Origin: Cerioporus squamosus | Lineage: Eukaryota > Basidiomycota > Agaricomycetes > Polyporales > Polyporaceae | Direction of reading: 5' to 3' | DNA: 64,000 bases | NCBI GenBank assembly: GCA_022592435.1 | Contig: JABYQS010000001.1 | Location: 1-64,000 of the forward strand | In this document: piece by piece, positions 23,741 to 35,066 of the stretch | Numbering within the stretch: position 1 is the stretch's first letter | Layout of the letters: the number at the start of each line of letters is the position of its first letter | Made by a program: the position numbers and the translations under genes | Notes under the pieces: generated by a model | Databases searched by the model: none | The model's input: only the letters and a program-made list of their open reading frames with translations | What the model was told of the DNA's origin: nothing

Positions 23741-25351
23741 CTATCCAGTCGGGGCAGCGACAGCATATCCGCGGCCCCGACCTCTGCCCCGACCTGCCTG
23801 GGGGTGTACGGATCCGACGCCGGGCATACCACCACGGAACATGCGGGGCCGCATGGGTTGAGGCTGCCACTGACGAGGTGCTGGTGAACGCGGCAACCGC
23901 GGGAACCCGTCCATGTCCGTAGAGAACCCAGACGGAACTGATCTGACCTCACTCGCGCGAGGGAACGATTGCTGGTGTCGGTGGTTAGGGACAAATCCAG
24001 GGACGGGGCTGGGAGATGGCGATGGTGAGTGCTCCTTCGCGCCAGGCACGAAGTTGGGAGCCGTGGGAGATAGCGGACGCTGTGGTCGTGTACGGTTGTG
24101 TCGACCCCGGAAGCCGCGGAATGGTCGGGCAGAAGCATCATGACCCATAAAAAACTCATCGTCAGGCCGTGGGGGACGAGGGGGTGGAGGGGGGCCAGGG
24201 TCGTAGTACGGGTTGTATGCGTGCCACATGATACCTGTGCTTGGTTGGTAGAGGAGACCGCAGATGGTGTCGAAGGAATACCACACTCTGTGGGGCACAG
24301 GAGACACGTCTGCTGCCATCGCCACCAGTCTCTTGTAGAGCACAAGTCCAGCATGAGAATCATTTGCAGCATCTGTAGTATAGGGCGAGCCATGAGCGCC
24401 ATGAACGATAGTAGCGTTGAGTGCCAGTGGTGAAATGATACGCACACTCCTGCTGGCGAGAGTCAAGAGGCTTCTCCCAGTTGCTGATCTGCACTTTGCC
24501 CTTGTGCAAAGTCAACTCCTCATACGTCTCACAGAGACGCGAAAGTCCGATGGGGTTGGCGTACTTGCCCTTCCACCGCTTGTTGTCTACGGTTCGCGCG
24601 AGGAGGGAGAGATCGACGCAGTTACGGGTATCCACGCCATGGTCCATATACAACTTCTTACAATCCTCTGCAAATGCGGTATCAGGGTCAGCGACACGCA
24701 CGAGCGCGTAGGGTAGCTAGAGTCATAAACCACAGCGACAATCCATGCAGGGCCACAACCCCTATCGCTGCACGGACGGGAAGCCTTCACTACTGCATGG
24801 TCATGCTGCAAGTAGTCCAAGAGAACCCAACCTTCCCGCTCCTCCTTCGTCGACTTCAACAACCCATAAGGATCGAAATGACTCACTCTGTATTCCTACA
24901 CCGGCCTTGACGACGTCTGGGTCACCCAATAGTCCCTTCAACTTCTCTGGGAACGCTGGACGGCCCGTGAGAGAAATACACATGCAGATTCGGACAACTT
25001 ACTGGGCATGAGGGCGACATGAATGAGCAATATGATATCCTCGCTCGCGAGCTGGACAAGGGCGACGGGGTTCTCCGGGTTTCCCTTGACGAAGTTGGGC
25101 CTCCACTCGAGATCGAAGCCAAGGACTTTCGCACTGAGTTGGGAGATAGCAAGTTCCGCGGCTTCTACGGTTTGTATGTAGACCATCCGAGTGTTAGGGG
25201 ACTTGGTCGTGTACGAGTAGAGGTCGTAGACACGAGGAGGTTCTTCGGGCTGCGTAATTTCGGTCTCGGCACTAGACACACCCTCGGAGGAGACCGATGT
25301 GGGTGGAGAGGACATATCCGAGTACGAGGAGGATGCTTGAGGGGCAGACAT
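23741..25351 (-). CDS. 3'-5' exonuclease (WRN-exonuclease-like, DEDDy)
   Basis: Four exons (25351-25003, 24946-24887, 24667-24446, 24372-23741) join in phase to 420 residues. All exonuclease motifs are visible: ExoI VLGFDLEWRPNF with the D-x-E pair, ExoII VVKAGVGIQKDCKKLY with its Asp, and ExoIII YAANDSHAGLVLY with the Y-x3-D pair. It should remove nucleotides from DNA or RNA 3' ends using two metal ions. There is no helicase domain, so this is the stand-alone type. The N-terminus is Ser/Pro-rich. The C-terminal 200 residues are Pro/Arg/Gly-rich and end in an RGRGRGRGY run, which could bind nucleic acid. It is divergent from NPL4 with 832 bp between the start codons. Confidence 0.88.
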
Positions 25352-26183
25352 GGTGCGTTATATGTGGAGCATGGACGTCGAACAAGGACCAAGGTATCCA
25401 GTGCTACTGACAGGCACGTAACGATTTGATTGGCGGATGGATTTGTTCGTCAAGCGGATGCAACAAGAGTGAGACAGCGGAAGGCGAGGAAGAGGAGAAA
25501 AAGTGCGAGGCGGGGCAGATAGCGAGGGCGGCGGGGACGACGGATGAGGAAGAGAGGAGACACTGCTTGCGGCCAGGGGATGGCCTGTTCCAGATCCAAG
25601 TCCGCTCATTTATGGGCGCTAAACTATGCCCTGCCCGCCGATCCAGTTTTGGGCTGAGCTTATGGCCAATGCATATACCATGCAGAGTTCGACTGATTGC
25701 AGTGTATGTGGTCAAGAAGCACACAGGGAACCTGCAGGAGAAGGGAGAGGCGATGGGGTCCTCAAAGCCTCCACACTCAGCCTTATTCAAGTTGCAGCAC
25801 CCCGAGCCAACTACTTATGTGACTGCTGCACACAGCATTGGGCCAACTTAGGCATCGATAGAGAACACAACATCCGAGCATACATCACGATGCCTTGAGT
25901 ACATGCCGTCTAGGCGACGACAGTTACTTGTACTTTGCGACCTGCAAGAGCTCTTGCCACAACTTGGGGCAAACTTGGGGCTTTGCTGCTCGAGACTCAG
26001 AGTCGACTCCTCGGAGTCGGAGTTGTTCAGTATGGGGACTGTCACGTGCCCGCGCATTTAGACTTGTGCTTACCTAAGCAACACGCGACGCGTCATCTCG
26101 CACTGAGGTCATCTTGATCGCGCGGGCGTCGCGTCCAGCTGCAGCTTCATTTCTTGTTGTCTACCTCCATCCATCCTCACACC
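25352..26183. other. Divergent promoter region (exonuclease / NPL4)
   Basis: No gene is supported. This stretch of about 830 bp separates two divergent starts and must carry both promoters. A short palindrome-like string around GAGTCGACTCCTCGGAGTCG occurs near 26000. Confidence 0.4.
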
Positions 26184-28495
26184 ATGGTACGCAGATTCAT
26201 CTACATTCTAGTTGCTACGTTCTCTGACATATTGGTCAGCTAATCCGGTTGAGATCAAGGGATGGGAACTTCCGTTTCGAGTTTCAGCCAACGTCTGACA
26301 TGTCGGAACTCGTAGCAAAGGTACTTTCATATCGTCCAGACGGCCGACCAGGCAACTAATGTCCACCAGATCCTGGAAACATCTCCGGAGGCTGATCCAC
26401 ACACTGTTACGATCTCGAACCAACCACGAGGCAATGAGGTGCCTGTAACGACACTAGTTGGCCGTGATCTGCAGACATTGGGATTCAAGTACGTTTGATT
26501 TCTTTATTGACTGCCTTCAATCGGCCTTACCATCTCGCCGTCAGGCATGGCGACTTGCTCTTTGTCTCGTACCAGACACGTTCTGCTCCCGAACCCGAAC
26601 CCGCTCCTTCTGTTCCCAGCACTGCAGCTGCGTCGGACGCCACCGCTCAAGGAGCCACGCGCCCATGGGAAGCTGCAGAGGAGGATCCTGTCGACAAATA
26701 CTGGCGCACCCAAGAAGGGAAGATCCCCCGCGGACGCGACTCTCGCTTCTGCAAACACGGTGCGAATGCTATGTGCGATTACTGCATGCCCCTCGAACCC
26801 TACGACCAACAATACCACACCAAGAACAATATCAAACACCTTTCGTACCACGCCTATCTTCGTAAACTTACGCCCAAATCCTCTTCATCCGCATCCATCA
26901 CCTCTGTCCTCCCCCCTCTGACTCCCCCGTCGTACAAGGTCAAAGTCCCTTGTCCAACCGGTGGCCATGCTCCTTGGCCTGGTGGCATCTGTACCGCATG
27001 TCAGCCTTCCACTATCACGCTGCAGAGCCAACCATTCCGTATGGTCGACCACCTTGAGATCGCATCACAAGACATCGTTGAACGCTTCCTCCAAGCATGG
27101 CGCGCAACAGGCACACAGCGGTTCGGTTGGCTCATCGGTCACTTCGAGCCATATCCGGACGTCCCCATGGGAGTGAAGGCTGTTGTGGAAGCCATTCACG
27201 AGCCTCCACAACAGGGCGAGATTGACGGCTTGGAGCTCGGCCTGCCTTGGGAGGACGAACCGCGCATACGCGACCTCGCAGCGAAGGCAACGACACCTCT
27301 GCAGATCGTGGGCTACATCTTCACCGACCTCGAGCCCGAGCAGGAAGACAGGACAAAGGTTAGGTATAAGCGGCACCCGCAGTCGTTCTACCTGTCCTCC
27401 CTGGAAGCCATATTTGCAGCTACCGTGCAGAACGCCAACCCGTTACCGAGCAAGGCCTCTTTCACGGGGAAGTTTGGCTCGCGGATGGTCACAGCCGTTC
27501 TGACTGGTACGGAAGAGGGCGGCGTCGACATCGCTGCGTATCAAGTATCAGAGCAAGCGTGCGCGATGGTCGACGCGGACATGATTGAGGCCAGTGTAGA
27601 CCCCGGAATCGTGCGGGTGAAGGAGGAGGACCCTGACCCGGCTTCTGCGCGGTACATCCCCGACGTATTCTTCCGCTACAAGAACGAGTACGGTCTCGAC
27701 GTCCAGAAGAACGCCAAACCGTGCTTCCCGGTTGAATATCTCTTGGTCAATGTGCGTACAGTCCGTTACCATGACACGGTACAGACTTCTGACGTCTGCG
27801 CCACGGCAGGTATCTCATGGCTTCCCTCAATCTCCGTCACCACTCTTCCGCTCCGTCAGCTACAAGATCGAAAACCGACCGGGATTGGAAGACCAGACGA
27901 TACAGAATGCTCTCAGCAAGTTCGCCGAGATCCAGGCGTACGATGTTCACGAGAGCAGCACCGGTGGCGACCGCTCGAAACGACAAGCCGTCGCCAAGCT
28001 TGTCAGCGACTGGCATTTGGTCGCGTTCCTTGGTACCACAGGACTCCTAGGGCCGGTGAGTCACGTCTGTGCCGTCTGTGCATACGATGACTTACTCAAC
28101 ATGCTCCAGGATGACATGCGAGTGCTGATTCGGACGGCAACGGCACCCAACATCGAAGACGACAAGGCCTTGGACGACCTAATCCGCACGGATGGCTGGC
28201 AGACCCTCATGACGTTCGCTCGGGAGTCAGCACGTAAGTCGATCTCCAGCCCGTGTCAAGGCCGTGAACCTGACGCTGTTTTCTAGCGCAAAGACCATCC
28301 GGCGGACAGTTCCCTTCCAGCAGCGGCCACCAGCCCATGGACACCGACGACATACCGCCCGAGGTATACGACCAGATCGCGAGGGATAATGGTGGTGCGC
28401 CGAGCGGAGCTTCCAACGTGCGCATCTGCCCGCATTGCACGTTCGAGAATACGCACTCCGGGGGCGACTGCGAGATATGCGGCCTCCCTCTCTGA
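26184..28495 (+). CDS. NPL4: Npl4, Cdc48/p97 cofactor
   Basis: Seven exons (26184-26186, 26240-26320, 26370-26488, 26545-27751, 27810-28055, 28110-28233, 28287-28495) give 662 residues in phase. The N-terminus MLIRLRSRDGNFRFEFQP is the ubiquitin-like UBX-type domain. Next comes the NPL4 zinc finger (RFCKHGANAMCDYCMPLEPYD), then the long MPN-like Npl4 domain (RFGWLIGHFEPYP, GIVRVKEEDPDP, YFRYKNEYG-type core). The C-terminus NVRICPHCTFENTHSGGDCE is a Ran-BP2/NZF ubiquitin-binding finger with Cx2C and Cx2C. Npl4 with Ufd1 recruits Cdc48 to polyubiquitinated proteins in ER-associated and nuclear degradation. The first coding exon is only the ATG codon; the ATG is followed directly by a GTACGC donor. 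Confidence 0.93.
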
Positions 28496-29324
28496 GCGTC
28501 ACGTACGTGTATATACTTAGGGATGTTGCGCACGGCACGCCGTCGGAAGTGCAGAACAAGAAGCCTTGTATTACCCATCGACCTCCAGAGTAGTCTACAA
28601 CGCATTTGTACAGTACATACTCACATCGCACCCAATATACATGTCAACCTCGCTCTATATCCGACAGACACGCCCGCGCCGTGCCGGCATAGTGTGGGAC
28701 GGTAGCCTCGAGGGACGCGTCGCGACGCGTTGTGCGCGGATGTATGACGGGAGGCGCCAGGGCACGTGATGGCGTCGCGTCGCGCAAGTGGCTGGTCGAG
28801 TGTCGCAATCCGTACGCTCGATGGCGCACTCGGAGACGTCCCGCGAATCAGCTCGTGCGCAATGCTCATCGCTGCACGAAAGCTTGCGTCGACGTCGCGC
28901 CGTCTTGCCAGCTATTGCAAATCGCGGATGGCGAGGCAGATGGGCGACGTCGACCGCGGTGCGCCCGGCCGCGCATCCCCCCATTCGCCACGGAGGGCCC
29001 TGCGCTCGTGCTTGTTGTACCATCCGAGTCGTGAACGGTGTCGAGCTGCTGTGAGCTCAGAGCTGTCCCATTCTGAATTCGTGCTTCGTGCCATATTCGC
29101 TCCGACTGCTTCGAATCCCTGCTGCTTGCGTGTTCCCCAAGGTTCCTTGATCCCATTGATTTCCCCGCGCGCGCAGCGCAACCTCCAACTCGGTGTTCTG
29201 TTCGAATTTGTATTATCCGTCGATTTCGACAGCGCGGAACACGCGCCGCTCGCGAGGCCGGATCTTGATTCTTTGCCAATCGTCGACGCACCTCTGTCGT
29301 ACCTAGAGGGGAGGTTATGAAGGC
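28496..29324. other. Intergenic region before bZIP gene
   Basis: Several overlapping open frames exist on both strands, but none is conserved and all reflect the high GC content. It presumably contains the NPL4 3' end and the promoter of the bZIP gene. Confidence 0.4.
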
Positions 29325-31266
29325 ATGCCGGGCCTACTCCTCGAAGCTATCACAAGCCCGAGCCCCGGGCCACTCCTCGACGCAGACCCCGCAGACCCAT
29401 ACGACATGGAGCGCCATCCCAGCAACCCGAACAACCCAGGCGGCGCAGGAGAGAGAGGCGGCAAGCAGGGAGGGAGACCGCGGCGAGGGAGGTCGGCCAG
29501 CCAGCCAGGGAACGCACCGCAGAGCCAGCAGCAGCCCGCGGCGGGGCCCAGCACACCTCGGGTACGTCTAGTTCCTCCCGGTTGCGCTGCTGACTGAAAC
29601 GCGTCCTTATCTCAATTTCCCCGCTCCCGTTCTTCGTCGCGTCGCCATCCGAAGCTGTCGGAGATAGACTTTGGACTGATGCAGCCAGGGGGTGGGTTTG
29701 GGGGTGGGATGTTCCAGGTGCCCACGGGTTATGACGAGGATGCTATTGGGAGGGCGCTGCGCGCAATGCAGCAGGACGCGCCTGCTAATCCCGTACTCGC
29801 CCACGCTCCATCCCAGGGCGCGCACCATCCCTCGCACCTCCCGCAAATCCCCATGCAGCAGATGCCAATGTCTGGACAACAGCCGCCGATGCATGTGCCC
29901 GGGACGTCTCCGCAGCTGACAGAGATGTTCCTCGCGGCGCTGCCGTATCTCCAATTTCTTCAGCAGCAGCAGGGCCCGAGCCCAGTTCAGCAGCCCCCGC
30001 ACCAGCACCCTCCACCTCCACCTCCTCCACACCAGCAGCAAGCCCCACTGCAGCATCAGCAGCAACAGCCACCGCACCCTATGCAGCATAACCCCTTTGG
30101 CATGCCGCCGAGGCCGCCATCGCAGCCGCCTCGGCAGCAGACCTTCGACTTCATGGCCCCGCTACCGCCACATCAACAGCACCAGCAGGGGCAGGTTAGC
30201 CATTCCTTCTCGCCAGGGCACTTTGGCACGCTCCCGCCGCCTGAGCCTAGCTCGCCCGCGGGGGCCATGATGCCTCCGCCACCGCCTCCAGGACAAGGCT
30301 CAGTGAGCAATACACCGTCACCCGAGGCGCTGGACCCTACGGAAGTGGACTCCATCGCAATCTCCGAGGACAAACGACGACGGAACACCGCGGCTTCAGG
30401 TGTGTACCTCTCCTCTGTAGTCCGAGGCTTGCAACCAGAGGTCGCAAAGCCTGGCCTCACTGAGATAGGAATGTCATGCTGTGCATCACATAGCCAACTC
30501 AATCGCTAGTGTCCCGTGTCTCAATCGGTTGTGGCCATAAGATGAACGCATGGCTCCGCCGCGATGGCGGGCCAAAGCACGCAGCACGCATATATGCGCA
30601 CAACGTAGTTTGGCCCGCTCGCCAGTGATATGTTTCAATACGGTGGCCGCCGACCATCGGACGCAACGTTACGGGTCGAGTTCGCGCTCGTCTGGCCAGT
30701 GCCGAAGGCGCATCTCTGCTGTCATGAGTCATTGCCGTGCATAGAGGTGCTCTTGAGCTGGCCAGTATGTGTGGAGAGGCTAATCAGCAAAGCAGTGGAG
30801 TCCGATCGTCCGGGAGACTCCCACTTGCACAGTTATCAAGCTATGAGACCATCTGCTGACCTTGGTTAACCCTGCAGCGCGCTTCCGGATCAAGAAGAAG
30901 CAGTGGACGCTTAACCTCGAGCGGACCATCTCGGACTTGTCTGGGCGGGTCGAGGAGCTGGAACGCGAGGCGTCGGAGCTGCGTCGGGAGAACGGGTGGC
31001 TGAAGGAGATTGTGATGTTGAAGAGCAAACGGCTAGCAGGCGTCGTGCCCGAGCTTGAGCCGTCTCCGTCGTCCGCTGCGTCCGGGTCTGGGAGTGGCAG
31101 CGGGGTGCAGGCGAGCGGTAGCGGTAGCGGAACGGCCGGACCGGAGGGAACACGGAGCGGAACATCGAGCAGGTCGCACTCGCAGCGGGGGAGTCGGGAG
31201 AGCTCGATGGACGTGGACCGGGTCGGGAAGGACGAGAAGGGGAAGGGGCGAGCGCAGCCGCCATGA
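29325..31266 (+). CDS. bZIP transcription factor, MetR/Cys-3-like
   Basis: Three exons (29325-29561, 29655-30399, 30878-31266) join in phase to 456 residues. The bZIP lies at about residues 320-380. The basic region NTAASARFRIKKKQW has the N-x-A-A-S-x-R-F-R signature of the fungal MetR, Cys-3 and Met28 group, which controls sulfur-amino-acid genes. The zipper is LERTISDLSGRVEELERE followed by further heptads through LKEIVML. The N-terminal 300 residues are rich in Pro, Gln and His (QQQ and PPPPPP runs), as in activation domains. The C-terminus is Ser/Gly-rich (GSGSGSG). The second intron is 478 nt, about eight times the usual size here, and splits the Ala codon inside the basic region. The second exon's acceptor (GAAG) lacks a strong tract, so that border is less certain. 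Confidence 0.85.
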
Positions 31267-31334
31267 GCGAAGGGTGCAGAGAGGACCGCACGGGGGGCTC
31301 TTGGGTCTGAGCTATGTACTCTGCCAGCGCTGCC

Positions 31335-31387
31335 GAATTCCGAATTGCTACTCGGCCCAATCTGCATTCGCCTCCAATTCGGAATTC
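31335..31387. repeat. Perfect 13-bp inverted repeat
   Basis: Arms GAATTCCGAATTG (31335-31347) and CAATTCGGAATTC (31375-31387) are exact reverse complements around a 27-nt spacer. It lies between the bZIP and COX19 genes, about 150 bp upstream of the COX19 start. It could be a hairpin in a transcript end or a paired protein-binding site. Confidence 0.75.
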
Positions 31388-31536
31388 CGTGTGCCTTATG
31401 GGAGCGTAGCACACGTGACCGCTCTTTCCCTGCAGCGTCCTTGGCGCCCGCAGGTCCGGATCCTGATCGAGGCCCGCGCCAGTCTGTTGTCCTCCGCTCC
31501 TCGCAGTGCGCACTGTGGCCTCTGCTTGCACACGCC

Positions 31537-31997
31537 ATGTCGTTTGGTCGTCCACCATCACTCTCAGGAGGCTTCTCTGTGTCTGCTCCAGTAAGCACCA
31601 GCTCCCCATCTCGCTGACAGACTCTCACACGAGCAGGACCGAGGATCATTCCCTCTGGATCATTATGGTGCGTCGCGGCATATTACCCCTACCGCCATTT
31701 CACTCACGTAACGCCGGAAAGCAGGAGAGTGCAAGGACTTCATGAAGACATATCTTGACTGCCTGCGCAAGAACGGCAGCAACTCGTCCCCCTGCCGGCA
31801 TCTGAACAAGGAGTACTTGGAGTGTCGGATGTCTCGGTGCGTCCCCTCTACCGTGCTGCATGTGTGTGTCTCTCATCTGCCAATCAAGCGGCCTCATGGA
31901 GCGCGATGAGTGGAAGAATTTGGGCCTCAATGGTGTTGGCGAGCCCGCGAGCAATACGGTTGCAAAAGACAACCCGAAGGACAGGCCGAAAGTATGA
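31537..31997 (+). CDS. COX19: Cox19, cytochrome c oxidase assembly protein
   Basis: Four exons (31537-31590, 31637-31667, 31725-31836, 31889-31997) give 101 residues, the normal size. The sequence starts MSFGRPPSLSGGF and continues DRGSFPLDHYGECK, diagnostic of Cox19. The twin Cx9C motif is present: C in GECKDFMKTYLDCL (first pair) and C in SPCRHLNKEYLECR (second pair). The protein is imported into the mitochondrial intermembrane space, oxidised by Mia40, and takes part in copper delivery and assembly of complex IV. The tail GLMERDEWKNLGL is also typical. Another mitochondrial respiratory gene (the Rieske protein) lies 3 kb downstream, but they are unlikely to be co-transcribed. Confidence 0.95.
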
Positions 31998-32969
31998 CGG
32001 TCCACCCAGTCGTCCGGTTTGTCGTCCAGCTCTGTCTTTCGCTCGTATATGCTACACTCGTTGGGATCCACACATTCCGTTGTAATGTCGCTACTACACA
32101 CAGCTCGCCATTCACCCGTTTCCCCGCTGACCTTTCGACCTTCCATACCCCACTCCTACATGTCCGGGTATTATCTCAGGTCAGGTGAGACTAACGCCAG
32201 ACTCAGCATCGTTAGGGGATCAAACATGTGTGTCGGAACATCTAGAGGGACATACGGCGACTCTTGTTGCCGTTTCGACCTTTGCCCGTCAAGAGGAACC
32301 GTCCGCCCATCGTGTGTTCGCGGTTACTCTTGCTAAAGGACATATCTAAATTATATCCCGTCGTCGATGAGGCGTTCGAGCTCGAATATAGAGTTCCAAA
32401 TGCCTCTATCGCTGCATTGGCATAGGGACTAAGGCGCAGTGTATGTCGTTCCGCTCCGTAACTCATGCGCCCACTGACCTTTTCTTTCATAGTTAACAAT
32501 GATCGCAGTACTCGCCTATCGCTCAGAGCCATTCCGAGTACGAGGTGACTTAGAGGCCTATGTCCCTCCACTGCCACCACTGCCAGTGGCAGTATTATCT
32601 CCGCGCGTGTTTTGGCACGTTCGACGCCTCCTCGCCGGGTCTTTCCGCACGTTTCCGCGCTCGAGAGCTGTCCCCGTCCCACTTGTCCACTTATTCGCGC
32701 ACACCCAACGACAAGCCGGGAATCTTCCGCTGCAGTGCGTTCCATATGTGGCCCGGGTTTTCCCATATACGGCAGGTCTGCCATGAACGTTTGTGGCGGT
32801 CGAGCAGCTCTGCGGGATCGTCGTGGAACGTGTGATGCTGACAAGATGCGCCCACCGACTTCGAGTCTTCGACCGGCCACAGCGGCGAGCTTATGTACAA
32901 GCGGTGGGTAGACTCGGCGAGCCTTCGCACTTGCTATCCCCCTCCGGAGCCCTGTAGCACGCCGCTATC
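31998..32969. other. Intergenic region, no gene supported
   Basis: A 212-codon minus-strand frame at 32242-32880 is open but has no recognisable domain and unlikely composition. I regard it as chance. The right-hand end is the promoter of the phosphodiesterase gene. Confidence 0.4.
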
Positions 32970-34695
32970 ATGTTCGCCCCTCTCGCATTCCTTGCCAACC
33001 TGGCCAGCGAGGCAATGCTCATCGTTGCCTCGCCGGCCCAACGACCGCTAGACTCCTGCTGCGCTGCAGCGCCACGATAGGTTTTACGACGTTCAGGTGA
33101 GCAGAGATAACCTCGTTGATGCATTTACGTACGCATCACTCACGTCGTCGCCGTAGGCACACCGAGGCGGTCGGGGGAACACCGCCGAGAACACGCTGCC
33201 GAGCTTTGCATGGTGAGGCTGGCGACAGCTCGCGACTGCGCGGACGCTCAGGTTGCGCTGGCATGCAGGGGTCTCATTGACGGCTCCTCAACGCTCGAGC
33301 TGGACAATGGGATTACGAAGGTGAATGCTCTCCCGTCTAGCACCAGCTCCTTTACGAACTCCCCACCTCCCAGGACGGGCACGTCGTCGTCTGGCACGAC
33401 GAGGAGATCACCCCTGCAAAGTGCCAGGAAACCCACCCCGCAGTACGTCCTCTCGTGGCTGACCCTCTCCCTGCTGCAAGGAGTAACCCCGGCCGCGCCG
33501 CTCCACAGTTCCCTGGCGATCCCGACTATCCCTACGTAGGGAAGTACATCGCGAACCTGACCCTCGCGCAGCTACGCACGATCGACTGTGGCTCGAAGCG
33601 GCAGCACGGCTATCGTGAGTGGTCTTCTCTTCTCCGCCCTCAGTGCGTCGCTCAGGTACCGCGGCCGGCTGACGCGCTTTTCTCGTTGCAATTGCGTGTG
33701 TAGCGATGCAGCTGACGTATCCTGGGACGCGGATCTCGACCCTGCGGGAGGTGTTCGAGTTCGTCGAGTGCGCGGACCCGGCCCGGCAGGTGCTGTGGAA
33801 CATCGAGTCGAAGATCGACGCGCGGTACCCGAACAGGACGCTGGGCGTCAGCGACTTCGTGCAGAAGCAGTACGAGATTTTTAACAGCAGTCCGTATAAG
33901 CGTTCTATCACGGTGAGGACTGGCTCAGGTGTTTCGTTCGGAAGAGCTCTGTGGCTGAGGTCTTGCGTGCTAGTACCAAAGCTTCGACTGGAGGACCATC
34001 ATTGCTATGAAGGCAGGTCCTGATTTATGAGGAGCAAGAACTCTACTAACTCTCGGCTGCAGGAGCTTGACCCTTCCATTATGACTTCGGCTCTCATCGA
34101 CGAGTACGTAGACATCGTGTCAGTGGCGCCACATGAATTCTAAACTCCTCCCAGCGAGACCGCCTTCACCTCAGACAACAGCACCACGCCTTGGCTCGCG
34201 GGTCTGCGTCTCGACGCCTTCCCCGGCCCGACCCTCGCCCAGCAGGTCGCGCAAGCGGCGCACAGCATCGGGGCCGACATCCTCTCTCCCGCCGCGTCCT
34301 CGTTCGAGACGCCGGTCGCCGACCCGGAGATGGAAGGGTACACGCCGTTCACGACGAAGGAGATGGTCGACAGCGCGCACCAGCTTGGCCTGAAGGTGAA
34401 GCCGTGGACGGTGAACCGGCTGAACATCGTCGAGCAGCTGCTGGACTGGAACGTCGACGGCATCATCTCTGACTGTACGTTCTCCTGGTTTTCGAGCTGC
34501 ATGACAATGTTTGACGCGTTACGCTCTTCGTATGCAGACCCGAACGTCGTCCGGCGGCTCGCGAACCAAAGAGGCTTGCCCGTTGCCCCCAAGTTCCCGA
34601 AGCAGCGAGTCTTGACGTGTTTGCAGCGGCATCTCCACAAGCAGAGGGTCCACCGCTTTGTCGTCGGTGACAAGATTGTGTATCAGTATGTATGA
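32970..34695 (+). CDS. Glycerophosphodiester phosphodiesterase family protein
   Basis: This is a multi-exon gene of about 400 codons. The core AHRGGRGNTAENTLPSFAW holds the His-Arg pair, LELDNGITKDG the metal-binding Glu and Asp, and VVVWHDEEI the second His. Later blocks are QVLWNIESKIDARYPNR, YQSFDWRTIIAMKELDPS, GLKVKPWTVNRLNIVEQLLD and WNVDGIISDYPNVVRRL, all typical of GDPD TIM barrels. The enzyme splits glycerophosphodiesters into glycerol-3-phosphate and an alcohol. The first ATG (32970, MFAPLAFLANLASEAM) gives a plausible signal peptide, but its frame hits a stop just before FYDVQ. Joining it to the core needs one base less between about 33041 and 33080, or an unusual intron. One intron (34013-34062) has a GC donor. 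Confidence 0.82.
34013..34062 (+). other. GC-AG intron in the GDPD gene
   Basis: The exon ends ...ATG AAG followed by GCAGGT, and the acceptor is CTGCAG before GAG CTT GAC. Removing 50 nt restores the conserved IAMKELDPS block; no GT donor does so. This fits the minor GC-AG intron class. Confidence 0.75.
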
Positions 34696-35066
34696 GTGGG
34701 GATGATTAGAGTACGCTTAAGTAGTAGAGTATATCTGTACTTGTACCGTTTCCGCTAGACGCTAGATAGGACACGACCGTAATGACGAGCTTGCATGATA
34801 CCCATAACTTTGCAACGCAGCAACAGTTCGCATCGTGTGCGCGAATGAGTGGGTCGACTATGTAACTATAAGTGAGAGAGACCTCGTCGAGGCGAAGTCT
34901 GGCCACGGTCGGCGACCTCGGGCCAATCGCAGGAGGAGGATTGAACAAGCGCCGGCGGGAAAGAACGGGACGGGAGGCAGCGGGCGTCAGATTCAAAACT
35001 CCGCCCACGTTTGCGCTCGTCACGACCGACAGCGAGCTCGACACCTTCCTCACCGTCTTTACCGCC
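34696..35066. other. Intergenic: GDPD 3' flank and Rieske promoter
   Basis: Nothing coding is supported on the plus strand apart from the in-frame extension upstream of the Rieske ATG, which lacks homology to the family and is treated as leader. Confidence 0.4.

Noticed and set aside
28766..29320. 184-codon plus-strand frame upstream of the bZIP gene
   Set aside because: No family match, and it ends right at the bZIP start; equally long frames exist on the opposite strand.
32242..32880. 212-codon open frame on the minus strand
   Set aside because: No recognisable domain, odd composition, and it lies between two clear genes. GC-rich fungal DNA often has such chance frames.
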